Source: Scytalidium lignicola
Lineage: Eukaryota > Ascomycota > Leotiomycetes
Direction: 5' to 3'
Length of the DNA: 64,000 nucleotides
Assembly: GCA_002812745.2 (NCBI GenBank)
Contig: NCSJ02000221.1
Location: 1 to 64,000, forward strand
Positions 1 to 10,741 of this stretch are shown here, in pieces (the first letter of the stretch is position 1; every line of letters starts with the position of its first letter). The translations under genes and the position numbers were made by a program. The notes beneath the pieces were generated by a model. The model had not been told where the DNA came from, searched no databases, and was given only the letters and a program-made list of their open reading frames with translations.

Positions 1-933
1 GAAGAAGTCTATAAACCTTTAATATATAAATTGAAATTACTAACAACAGTTAAGATATACTTTGTTTTTCTATGTTTTACTTCTTAAACTAACACTTAAA
101 AACACTTAAACACTAATGTTAGAGAAAGTCAATCTAGAAAAAGAATATAAAGTTGAAAGAATTATTAGTCATAAGATATATTATAAAAAACTATAATACT
201 TAGTTAAATGAATAAGATATCCAGAAAGTGAAAATGAATGAGAACTTACTTTTAACCTTATAAGCTATAAAGAGTTACTAAAGGTATATCATTAAACTTA
301 TCTCAGAATAGATTTCTAGGCAATAAAATTACAAAGTTAAAAAAGAAGAAGTTAGTAACAGAGGAAGAAGCCTTGCTTATACAAGCAGAATACAACTCTT
401 TAAGCAATTTCTCTTGCTTCTCTTTCTCTTTTGTGATGTTAAGTTCGTCTAAATACTTTAGGCTATGTTAGACTATCTTATTCTTTTGTTGTTAAAGGAA
501 AGCTTGTTGCTTTTGTAAATGAAGGATTTTAGCTATGGCTTCTTCTTCTTCTGCTTATAATTTGTTTATGGATTTTTCTAAAGACTTCTAGTCATAAGAA
601 CAAGGAATGTTCTTATCTTAAGAATCAGAAGACATATTGTAAGAATGCTTTGTATGTATGCATTTAGAATACTATAAGGACTTTGAAAGGTCCACAACAT
701 ACTTTTAATTCTCCTTGGAACAATAAGAATAAGGATTTATACTATTACCAATATCCTTAATAGTCAAAGCAAGAGTAACTCTTTCTCTTTTCTTTCTCTT
801 AAGATTAGAAGGAAGGAAGGGGCAAGAACACTTTGGGGGTATGTTGAAAAAGAAAGAAGGATTAACGAATGAACAAAATAATTCATGATGACAAGTTAAG
901 CATCAGGATGATGTTAGTGCAGAAAGGGGATAA
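1..933 (+). mobile_element. 3' end of a decayed Ty3/gypsy chromovirus
   Basis: AT-rich remnant of the 3' end of an LTR retrotransposon pol gene. In one frame, positions 128-293 read as a chromodomain (motifs EKEYKVERIISHK, YLVK, RYPESENE, YKELLKVYH) interrupted by three in-frame stops at places where Gln or Trp codons are expected. Chromodomains sit at the C-terminus of integrase in the chromovirus branch of Ty3/gypsy elements and direct insertion to heterochromatin. A purine tract at 921-930 lies just before the LTR at 934, which fixes the orientation. The rest of the element lies outside the window. The pattern of stops suggests RIP. Confidence 0.8.
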
Positions 934-1270
934 TGTTATAGGTTTGACTGAACAAGTTGATTGGTGTAAGCTTGAGGCTTAGTACATAGAAGGTGTACAT
1001 AGAGAACTTAATAATCAGAGGTTATGTGATGGAGTCCTAGGATCCTTAAAGGACTCCAGAGGACTCCAAGGACTCCAAACGGTCCAATTGGATTTTATTA
1101 TTTATATAAGTATACTGAAAGGACATAAGAGTAGACTCCTTGTGTTCAACTTAAATACATTACTAAATCCTACCCTCGACTTAGTTGCTTGTGTTATATG
1201 TTTCCGTTGTCCTTGAACATCTACCTTACCCTTGGTTATCCAATGACCTGGATAGCGTAGTTTTGTAACA
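934..1270 (+). repeat. 3' LTR of the chromovirus (LTR family 1)
   Basis: A 337-bp LTR beginning TGTTATAGG and ending TTTTGTAACA (TGTTA..TAACA ends). It is clearly the same family as the LTRs at 43448-43804 (opposite strand) and 60463-60815 (same strand): shared blocks include a run of GGACTCC/GGTCC-like repeats, the TTATATAAG stretch and the CTTGACTTAGTTG block. A polypurine tract precedes it, so it is the 3' LTR of the element to its left. Confidence 0.85.
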
Positions 1271-2693
1271 TCTTTATAGAATTATCTTACTCTTAAGCAT
1301 TAGTTAACCTCCTTCATTACTTCATCTGATAAGAGACAATAGTATATAATATTCAAATCTGACCTTATATCTAATAAAGTTATCCTTATTACCTATTTCC
1401 TTTTAAGTTAAAGAGAAACTCTTACTTTTAACTGTCTTAAAAGGTATTTACCTTCTTATTAAGTAATTATTACTTATCCTCTTAATAATATAGTATTTAC
1501 ATTAGATGTTTAAGAGTAATTACTAGTATAATAACTTAATTTCTTATACTAATAACATTAAACCTCAGAAAGTAATAATTTAACAACTTCTTCTTTCTTA
1601 GTTATTAATTGATTATTAAGAGGAATAACATTAACAATCATTGCTTTTTATGTTAAAAGAGTTTAGTTTACTTATGATATACTTAAAATCTTACTTGTCT
1701 AACTTATTTGTCCATCTTAGTTTCTTAGCTGATTAATTGTAATTATACTTCTTGTTATAATACCTCTTCCTTAAGTTATAATCAACGTTTTAACCCTTTG
1801 TATTATGTTAATCAACTTTGTCTTAGTAATTAGTATACTTTAAGATATAATTTACTTTCTCAACTTTAGTCAGAGTTTATATAAGAGACTATATATCTGA
1901 TACTTCTTAGGTAAGTACTTTAGTAGTTCTGACTTGATATTCTTGTAATTGTCTAAGAAAGAATTGAATTTCTAGTCTAGTTTCTATTCAAGGTAATATA
2001 ACTTTATAATAACTTCAAAGATATAAATAAGGTTATTTAAAATGTTACTCTTTAAGAATTCTTTTATTTCATCTTAACAAATATAATTATAACAATTTTA
2101 CTAAGTGTTTATAACATAAGTAATCTAATGTCTTTTGATAATACCTTCTAGTATATTATTAATATACATAACTCTTTAAAGCTTAATACTCAATTCTTAG
2201 ATTATAATAAATTAAGAGTATAATTCAAAGAGGAAAGTATAAAGTTCATTCTAATTAATCCTTTTGTATTTCAAGGCAAGGAGTTATAACTTCCTCTAAA
2301 TCTTATTACTTAGTTGTTAATAAGATTTAATATAATGATTTATCTTAGTAATTAGTATATCTTATACAAAATCATAAATAAGAGCTTTTCTCCTCTTAAA
2401 AGCTTATAAGTAAGTTCTCTTCTTTTCAAGGTAGTCTTATTGTTACTTAACTACAATCTTCTTATCTAGCTCTTCTTTTAATAACAAAACAAGACTTCTT
2501 GAAATGAGTGTTAAAGAAGAAGACAAAGGTAGATTAAGTAATAATAACTTTTCTTATTATAATATTACTAAACTAGTAAAGGGGAACTATGACCCTTTTG
2601 CTTCTCCTTGTTGTAAAGCTTAAGTTCAACAAGTCTTAACTATCTTGATTCTCAACAGTCTACATACCCTTTGTTAAGAAAGAAAGATTAATA
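1271..2693 (-). mobile_element. Gag-region remnant of a second gypsy-type element
   Basis: Read on the minus strand this AT-rich block follows directly from the LTR at 2694-2960. It shows a broken gag-like reading frame rich in Leu, Lys and Glu with scattered TAA/TAG stops (for example around 2380-2540). No protease or reverse transcriptase motif is visible, and the block ends where the family-1 LTR begins. Assignment as gag rests mainly on position after a 5' LTR and on composition, so the call is tentative. Confidence 0.5.
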
Positions 2694-2960
2694 TGTTAAG
2701 GTTGTTCATATATAAAGTAAAGAGAGATCAAGAGGCTAAAACATAATAAGAGATTAATAGTATGATAATAGTTGGTTAAGTGTAAATTCACTTTAAAACC
2801 TAGTATTCTTTTAAAAGTACAAGATTGATCTTTGACTCTTGTTAAAGAGAAGGGGAAACCTCTTTCTTTATAAATAGAAGTCAATAGTTAAAGAGTAACT
2901 AGGACTCAGATTACTATCCTTTTCTTCCTTTCATGTGATTAGTATACTGAGGCCTTGACA
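2694..2960 (-). repeat. LTR of family 2 (minus orientation)
   Basis: A 267-bp sequence whose reverse complement begins TGTCAAGGCC and ends CCTTAACA. It matches the 268-bp solo LTR at 34811-35078 along its whole length; the differences I checked are mostly C-to-T or G-to-A. It therefore belongs to the same LTR family. With the gag-like block at 1271-2693 on its 3' side it would be that element's 5' LTR. Confidence 0.8.
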
Positions 2961-5900
2961 AATATATGTTATTAAACAAAGTTCTAAGAGAAGATAATAT
3001 CTTAAACAAAGTGTTAAAGACAATAATTATAAAGTTAACTTTAATGTTCAAAAATATATTTAATGTATTTCTTAAGCTTAAATATTACTTAGAATACTTT
3101 AAGAAGTTAGTTATAATGATTTTGTGTAAACTAAGCAAGTTAAACTACTTAGAACTTAAGATATATAAACTTATTATACTTATGAATATTATTAGTAAAG
3201 TAATAGATATAATTTTAGTAAAGTATATATAATATCTTGTTAAAAGGTATTACATGTTGTTAATCTAGTATGTTAAGGGTAAGAAATTAATGTCTTGTAA
3301 GTATATTATTTATATGTTTACAAAAAGGATTTATTTGATATAAAAGAAGAAGAAAGTAGTTAGCCTACTTCTTCTAAATGTATTAAGAGCCTTTAACAAC
3401 GTGTTTTATAAGAGATTATTATATAACATGAGAAAAAGAGGTTTATTACTTTAATTAATAAATTGGATAATTAGTTATTTACAGAACTAGAAATCAAAAA
3501 TCAAGCTTGTAAAGGGTATAAGACTAGAATTCATAATAAATACAAGTATCCTTTAAGGATTATCTTTATTATTTATTCTGTACTTGTTTTATAACATAAA
3601 CTTAGTAAAGACAAAAAGGCTAAGATTTATAATGATTATAAAAGAGGGTATATTGACAATGTAAGAATACTAGCCGAAGATAAGGATGTTGTAAAGATAA
3701 TTATTATACTTATAAGAGTAGTTTAAGACTATGAAGAATAAGTTAAGAGATATGTTTTTGTATTTATAATAGATAAATTTAAGTTAATGTACTTTGTTCA
3801 TAAGTATAATTAAAAACGTAAAGAATTTAACAAGGAGGATCTTGATAGACTATTGACTATTTTAGCTTAAAGAAGGAGTAATTGACCTTTTTAGGTAATA
3901 AAGCCTNAAAAAGGTTATTAGATACTTAAGAGTGATATTCGACCTTGACTTAGGATAAGAAGTATATATGAAACACATTAAGGAGTAAGTGATTAAGGCA
4001 ATAACTGCTTTATAGATAATTACAAGCTTTACTTAAGAAGTAATAAGAATNAAAAATCCTGAAGTTATATAATGTTGTAGTCTTGTTAATTATAACTTAT
4101 GCATGCTTAGTTTGGTATATCCTTGAGGATTACACAGGAGAAAAGACAAGAAGGAAGGATATGTTGAAAATACTGAATATACTCTAGAAAAATATATTAT
4201 GTGTAATTACAAGGGCTTTCTGTACTATAGTATTAGTAGTATTGAAAAAAGAGACTTATATTATAAGCATAGACTAAGTCTTAATAAGATAGTCAATCAT
4301 GTTCATAGTTAGAATCATGATTAGCTTAATATACAAAGTATTAATGACTAAGAAAATTGTTTGTCAAGTTAGTATACATCCATTGTCCAAAAGGTAATCT
4401 TCATTTTAGAAATTAGAGGTAAAGTTAGAAAACAAGCTTAGGTCAAGAAGGGTTAGCTTACTAAAGTTATTCACATATTATGCAGTTCCTTTATAGTAAC
4501 AACTACTAATTGTATAGATTGTAAAGAATGATGACCTTGTAGTAAAAGTATATAACAAGTTATATAAGAATGAGAATTTAGACTAAATGTGGATTTACAT
4601 TGATAAGAGTAATAAGGAAGGACAAATAAGGGTAATAACTTAGTATGAGAAGAAGGAGTAGATAATGAAAACTTATCTTAGACTAAAAAGTTATAACAAT
4701 GTTTACATAGCATTACTTATAAGTATCTTGGAGGCTTTAAGATTAGCCTTGAGGGTAAGATCTGTTACTAAGTAAGTTAACATATTTACAGTTAATCAAG
4801 TTATAATTTTATTAATTCAAAGGTTATAACTATAGTTAGGGCAATATATCTTGAAGGAGATTGCTAGGAAAATCGATTAATTATATTAGAGTAATATCAA
4901 GGTGTTTTTACATTGGATACTAGTATAAGTTAGAGGCTTTAGAGTGGAAAAGGCAGATACATTGGCTAAGGAGGCTATAGGAGAGTCAGTAGGGATATAT
5001 GTAGCTTAGCTAGTTATACTGATAGTAACAAGGCTGGTAGTTAAGCTTATAAGAGCTGAACTTATTATACTTACAATAGTTAAGGTAGTATAACTTACAT
5101 CATAAGCAATATCAGTGAGATTAGTCTGGACAACGCTTTAGACTACAGTTATAGTGCAGGCTGCATAAGTTGTACTAGCATAAACCATAGTATAGGAGAC
5201 ATAGGTTACTCTTGTACAAGTTGTACTAAGGGTTGTATTAAGAGTTGTACTAGAGCTTGCTTTGATATGCTTGATATACAGACTATAGTCTGTAATCAAG
5301 AGAATCATCAAAAAGGAATGTCTCTTAGATTAGAGGAAAGAATAGTTTATAGCCAAATTAGTTGTACAATATAGACAATACTAGGGGAATAAGCTATAAA
5401 AAAGAATTAGAGACTTGTACACAAGGATGTAGAAGGTTATAAACTTTGTCCTAATTCAAATAAGAACAAGGAAGATAGGCTTGAAAGTATACTTACACAG
5501 AATCAACAAAGTTGAATTGTTACTTTGTGAGTATAAGGAAGACGATCAAACAGTTTAGTATGTACTGGAAACATATTACTTATTTGAAGAACAGTAAGAT
5601 TACTACTTGAGTGGCCTTGATCTTAACATCAAGATATTGCTAGGATATCCTATATATACCTTAAAGGCTATGAATTTCATGTTAACAACTGGCCTCTTGG
5701 ACTAGTTTAAACATTATAAACCAGAGTTGTACAAAGAATACATAACCATGTAATATGTAAAGTACACTTACCTTTAAAAACAGACATCAAATTAAGGGAT
5801 AGACCTTGAGAAGAGTAGAATTGCACAAAGTGTGTAGTATAATACAAGGAGATAGTCAACTACACTACGGAGTTATGGGTGTATGGGTTTGAGTTATTTC

Positions 5901-6087
5901 GGGTTTCGAGCTTTTGAATTTGTTTCTTCTTCTCCTTTCTTTTTAATTGTTGATTCTTTTGTTATTGGCAGGATCATGGAATATTAGTGTAGAAAACCGA
6001 GTACTGTAGCTCGAGGAGTTTCTACAGGTGCCCAATTAGGAATAGCCGAATATAGAGTATGATTGTAAAAAAAAAATATAAAAAAAG
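2961..6087 (+). mobile_element. Decayed Tad-like LINE (non-LTR retrotransposon)
   Basis: On the plus strand the block reads as a LINE pol in broken frames. The reverse transcriptase starts near 2966. A stretch near 3365-3420 corresponds to the 'LDVSGAFDNV' region, a segment near 3560 to the GLSLLFILYLFYN block, and the catalytic YIDD appears as YIDN near 3650. An RNase H-like stretch (IYIDKSNKEGQIRV near 4590; EKADTLAKEA near 4950) and a C-terminal region (LRT-like to LLGYPIYTLKAMNF near 5640) follow. It ends with a 3' untranslated part and an A-run near 6068-6087. The endonuclease half is missing: the element begins exactly at the family-2 LTR, either truncated or interrupted there. Many stops fit RIP. 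Confidence 0.8.
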
Positions 6088-6490
6088 CTTTGCTCCACTC
6101 CTACTCCTTTTTCGCACAATAACCATGATTTAGCATAACTAGTATATACGTATAATTGTGTACTATACTACGTGCTACAGGTGAACCGACAGGAGTTGGA
6201 TGGTTATAATTGTTAGCACTTGACAGTTTGGAGAAAAACTTAAATAATACAATCACACTCATAATAAATTTAGAAATGGTAAGGATTCCGGTTGTATAAT
6301 AATTTCAATATAAGTTGAATTGAAGTTATTAGAACGCGAATTGAGTACGCGAAACCTGCCAGTGTTCGCCCATCGTCCTACGTCCGGCTTAGTGTATGTA
6401 GGGTAGGCCCTGACACACTGCTACTTCTTTTTAGAAATGGTACTTGATTGGTAGGTTGATGTACACCTACAGCTGCAAGGTTGCCGCCCG
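6088..6490. other. Intergenic, nothing recognised
   Basis: Composition changes here from AT-rich to balanced. I see no gene, RNA or repeat. Confidence 0.5.
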
Positions 6491-6660
6491 CTAAGTTGAG
6501 ACTTCTTCTAAGAACTTCAACTGCATCTTGATATCTTCTTCAAAATGCGGCCCTGTATAAATATTGAAGTGACCAGTTCCCCGTACAACGTGCAATGTCT
6601 TCGGTTCCCTAGCCTTCTCAAACATGGTTAGCTGCCACGACGCTGGGGGTAACATCCTTC
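6491..6660 (-). pseudogene. C-terminal fragment of an alpha/beta hydrolase
   Basis: A minus-strand frame ending at a TAG at 6491-6493 reads ..MFEKAREPKTLHVVRGTGHF.. followed by GPHFEEDIKMQLKFLEE. This is the usual tail of fungal dienelactone-hydrolase/S15-like alpha/beta hydrolases, in which the His of GHF is the last catalytic residue. About 50 codons remain, with no nucleophile elbow or oxyanion region. It lies in the same frame as, and directly downstream of, the beta-galactosidase remnant, separated only by two stop codons near 6665-6670. It is therefore the end of a different gene joined to it by deletion or recombination. Confidence 0.65.
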
Positions 6661-6670
6661 TCTGCTACTA

Positions 6671-9575
6671 CATGAAGCCTAATGGAACATCGTATCCAGC
6701 TGGGGTGTTCAAGTCAAAAGATGTCGCAAAGAATTCCTATTCCTGGGTGAGAAATTCCATTTTGTATAGGATTTGATACTTTCCTAATCGCAGTTGGTGG
6801 TATCCTTGCCGTTCGGCATACATAGCTTCTTCGTTCAGCGGTCCCCGAACATGATCACGATATTGTTCACCACCTAGATTACCAGTCATTTTCCACTTAA
6901 TCTCGTCCTGGCTATTCCCGGATACTCCAAAGTTCAAAATCCCACGAGGGAACTTGATTGCGTCTGTTCCCGGGGCCTCTTCGTCATAGCCCATGTGATC
7001 AATCAGCACAGTTAGCACATACTCTTTCCTTGGCTGAAACTTTTCGGCCAAAGATATGTTATGAACATAGGTTTGCACACCCCTTGATCCAATCCAAGAT
7101 CCAAAGAAATTATTATTGAGCCAGATACTATGCGCAAAACCGACACCCCCGGAAGTATTGAGGAACAAATTCTTTTCTTTACAATTAGCGACAAATTGCC
7201 CTCGATATATAAATGAGTCAGCATGATAACCGTAGTCTAATGCATAGAGCGAAGTAGGAGCGGACAAATTACTCGGGTTGTTTGTAGATGTGTGTATTAG
7301 GGATGCCAAGTCTCGATCCAGTATCCCGGCATAATCTCTGGAAGGGAGTCAATGTATCTCCAGTTTAGTCTAGTCAGATTTGGGATGTCTAGATGTGGTG
7401 GTGTGTGGTGGATCCGAGCTGCTGGTTTTCCTCCTGACGTCTTTGAAACTTGGAGATAGTGTCTCGTTGAAGGTGATCGCCGTGATTCGGGATACCGGTG
7501 TTGATATTACTTCAACACCCGTAGTTGAATTCACGTCACCTCCCAATTGCAGCTCTTCGTCGGCGATCTCAACATGCCTAATAAGGTATCCAGCTTTGAC
7601 AAGCTCCTTTTCTTTATTCAGAGAGGAGATATTCCCAATGGACTCTGCAGCAGACAATTCTAAAACCCAATAGAGATATGCCTCGTTTCTCCAGAGCAAA
7701 TGGACTTGAAGGGGTCCAATCTGGATAACGCAACGAGATGAGGTAGTTTGCCATTGGATCACCCAAGTAGACTGTCGTTCTTTGATTGTTACATGTCCTT
7801 CTATGACCGAGGGTTTGCTTAAGTGAGAAGGAAAAGCTGCCTCATGCGTCTCGCCCTCTCCCGCTGTAGAGAACTAGTGTTCTAGAAGACCCAGCACCAG
7901 ACACCTAGGTATACACTTCTACCGATGAATATATCATATTGACGCTCCCAACATTGTAGTCAGTGACATGGATTATTGAGCCTGGACCATTTAAACTAAG
8001 ATGACCACCCAGCTGCGGAATTGTGATGTTTCCAGTGCTTGTTGATACACTTAGTTGATATTGGTTATTTTCTGTAGAAGTAAAATCCGCATGTCTCACG
8101 ACATGAAAATCTGTTTTAGGGTTGGTACTGAAGACTGGTGTGCCCGAAAGTGATTCTGGTATGCCGTAAGATCTATTTACACTGTTGGACGCAAAAGCTG
8201 TAAGGAATGCTGGAGATGCTTTCAGGAAATTTGCCTAGAGCTTCAGCTCACTGTATTTTTCCCGCCAGATCAAGCGTCTTCAGCGATGGTGGCACCATAG
8301 TAATAGGATGTAGATTCATCGTGATATCCTAGATTTTCCCAGTTGGTACCACTATAGATCTGACAATATCAGCTAATTGGTGTTGAAAAGGTGTAAATTG
8401 CTAACTATGTAGATATTAAATATCGTCGCTCCGAATGCATAGTTATTCTTATAGAGGACTCTTTCCGCCTCTTTATTCACAAGTATAGCACACTGGTCTT
8501 GGGTCACGCCTCATCTAGCTAGCGTTTAATCATAAATCCATTTAACTAGTTGTACTATACCTACCATCTAGAACCTGTTCCTGCTTGAAACACGGCAATT
8601 GCGAATGGAGTCGTGGGGCTTTGTTGTTTGTGAGTGATCTGCCAGTTCTGCGGGAACCGAACCGTGGGCCAGGTATATGGATGTCCACCTTAGGTTCAAT
8701 CAATTTAAATTCTCACGAAAACTCCAAGAATAGACTTACAATCATATAGTGGTGGATACGAATCTATTTCATGCAGGTCGACCGCACCAACTCCTGTTCC
8801 GGGTGCAAAGAATCCTCGAACGAAGTTATTATCCATGAGAGGAACTACAATTCCAGCATCCCGACTGTTTCTCGACAAATGCCATATATTCTTTATTCAT
8901 CTCATCAGGAAACGCAGTCACCCCAGGCCAAGTCGTGTATTCATTTTCCGGCTGCACTAGAATCACTAGGCTGCCATTCGTATTCTGAGCGTCAGCAATA
9001 ATCTTTCCTACACTGGTTATATACTTCTGCGTTGTTTTAAAGTACTCCTCATCCAAGGAACGAATCCCTGCTTTTATTCTAAGCACCCATCCCGGAATAC
9101 CTCTAGCTGATGTTTCTGCATTAATATAGGGCCCTGGCCTAGCAATTAGGTAGATCTTAGTTTCAGTTGCCGCTTGGAAAAACTTGTCTAGACTCCAAAT
9201 CCCATCGAAGACAGTATGGCCAGGATTCCCTTCTATGAGACTCCAGTTAATATAAAAAGACACTTAAGTAAATCCTATAGCCTTAATTTTCTGGAGCACG
9301 TCTATCCACGAGCCGGATATAGGAAGTCTAAAGGGGTGGAATTCTCCCGATAGCAACATAATCCGCTCTCCACGAACGAAGATTGAGTGTTCGTCCCATG
9401 TTACCTGCTTTTTGTTAGGCTTATTTATTTAGGGATGATCTGTTAATTGCACAATGTTTTGCAACGGTTCTTGTTTTTGGGCGTCCCTTTCGATTTGAGC
9501 ATATTGTCTGGGAGGTACTGCAAGCCCTCCGGGCAAGAAGAACAGGAGTAAAACATTGAATATATGGAATAGCAT
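6671..9575 (-). pseudogene. Broken GH35 beta-galactosidase
   Basis: Family GH35 enzymes remove terminal beta-galactose from plant cell-wall galactans, outside the cell. The gene starts at 9575 with an intact-looking signal peptide (MLFHIFNVLLLFFLPGG). The barrel follows ([36 protein letters not shown]) with the acid/base motif QPENEY retained. Later come the AVDLHEIDSYPP region, second-domain pieces ([19 protein letters not shown]) and the C-terminal jelly-roll ([20 protein letters not shown]). It is not functional: in-frame TAAs interrupt the first exon region (near 9270 and 9430, both consistent with CAA to TAA), frames shift near 8290, and further stops occur. The position aligning with the nucleophile Glu of the family's EFQ(A/G)G reads Val (GTG, 8591-8593). 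The C-terminal end is missing. Confidence 0.85.
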
Positions 9576-10088
9576 TAAGAAACTTTGCTACAGAAGCACA
9601 TGCAGTTTAAACTCATGATATGAGTTTTCCATTAAAAATATATACATTACAAGATTACCAACTGGATATTCTTCTCAGCCGAACAGATATACATATCAAC
9701 ATAGTAATTTCTTGGCATAGAAATAGTTATCAATAACGATACAATGTTGTGCTGATCGAAATCCCCGCATATATTTGAGATGGCCAGAATTGGTTGGAAA
9801 CGTGATTTATAGGCTAAATATGTTTGTATCAAGAAACTGTTGGTAAGGATTTTAACCATAATAGAATTAGAGAGGCTATTATTATTTATTCTAAGTTACA
9901 TAAGTTGAGAAATTAAAATATCAAAATTCATAATTTACACTACACCTTATGCTTATACAATTTTCAAACGTCAACTCAGGAGAGCCCAGTCATTTTATGT
10001 ATTGCAACTAAACAAAATAATAAGCCAGTCATATCACAAATCCCACATAAATTCAAATATGTTCTATAATGAAACTGCATTCCGGTCC
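9576..10088. other. Intergenic, AT-rich
   Basis: The space between the divergent start of the GH35 remnant and the 3' end of the CBM gene. No conserved reading frame, repeat or RNA gene is recognised. Confidence 0.5.
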
Positions 10089-10601
10089 TCACTGGCACTG
10101 CGAATACCAATCACTGTAATAGGTGCAAATATATGGCGGCTTGCACACAGTCCAACCGGTCCAATCTTTGCCGCCGCATTGATTCCACTGGTTAACGGTC
10201 CCCGTTTGAGTAGAGCTTGGACTTGTCGTAGTACATGTCGTCGTCGTGGTAGCGGTTGTTGTGGAAGGAGTGGCGATTTTTGTCGTCGTCGTCGTTGTCG
10301 TTGTGCTGGAAGAGGCCGAACAAAACCCAGGCCCCACTCCACAGTATCCGTATTCTGAACAGCATAACCCAGGGGCACAGATACCTCCAACGCCGCCCGT
10401 ACATGAGCCTGCTTGACAGTAATCAGGTCCCGTGCCGCAGTATGCCCATTGTGAGCAGCAGAGACCTACGGGGCACGGGACAGTGGCGCAGGAGCCCAGC
10501 TGGCGGTGTTCGAGAGTGAGGCCAGTATATCCAAGCGGATTTGCGAGAACAGCCGGACCGAAGCTGATGAGGTTAATGATGAGAAGAATGTAGCTCTGCA
10601 T
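10089..10601 (-). CDS. Secreted chitin/cellulose-binding protein (two CBM18-like + CBM1)
   Basis: A 170-residue, intron-free protein with no catalytic domain. Residues 1-20 form a signal peptide ([14 protein letters not shown]..). A Cys-rich hevein-type segment at about 38-67 has the [11 protein letters not shown] signature; a second, shorter one at about 75-94 has [14 protein letters not shown] Ser/Thr linker at 95-134 follows, then a complete fungal CBM1 at 136-170 (WNQCGG start, four Cys, aromatic Trp/Tyr). I chose the Met at 10601 over one 16 codons upstream because it begins the signal peptide. CBM18 binds chitin and CBM1 binds cellulose, so it could bridge or coat fungal and plant walls; shielding of fungal chitin is an inference. 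A TATA-like box lies about 130 bp upstream. Confidence 0.85.
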   Translation of the reverse strand: MQSYILLIINLISFGPAVLANPLGYTGLTLEHRQLGSCATVPCPVGLCCSQWAYCGTGPDYCQAGSCTGGVGGICAPGLCCSEYGYCGVGPGFCSASSSTTTTTTTTKIATPSTTTATTTTTCTTTSPSSTQTGTVNQWNQCGGKDWTGWTVCKPPYICTYYSDWYSQCQ

Positions 10602-10731
10602 TGTGATGGGGATGAAATAGGGCGGAGTGGTAGTTTTTGTTCTAAGCATTATTTGAGGCTAACAACCGTAATTCAATTAAGCGTTGCTTGAAAGACTGCA
10701 CTAGTTGTGAATGAGTCTCTTATGACTCCTT

Positions 10732-10741
10732 ATTTATATAA
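10732..10741 (-). promoter_or_regulatory. TATA-like box
   Basis: On the minus strand the sequence reads TATATAAATA, about 130 bp before the chosen start of the CBM18/CBM1 gene. Position and sequence fit a core promoter; transcription start is unknown. Confidence 0.45.

Noticed and set aside
5140..5280. Cys-rich peptide-like reading on the plus strand (repeated SCT/CTSC words) within the LINE
   Set aside because: It lies inside the decayed LINE, has no start or signal peptide, and comes from repeated TGTACTA words.
10002..10358. Arg-rich open frame opposite the CBM18/CBM1 gene
   Set aside because: It is the antisense shadow of the Ser/Thr linker; the minus-strand protein has clear domains.
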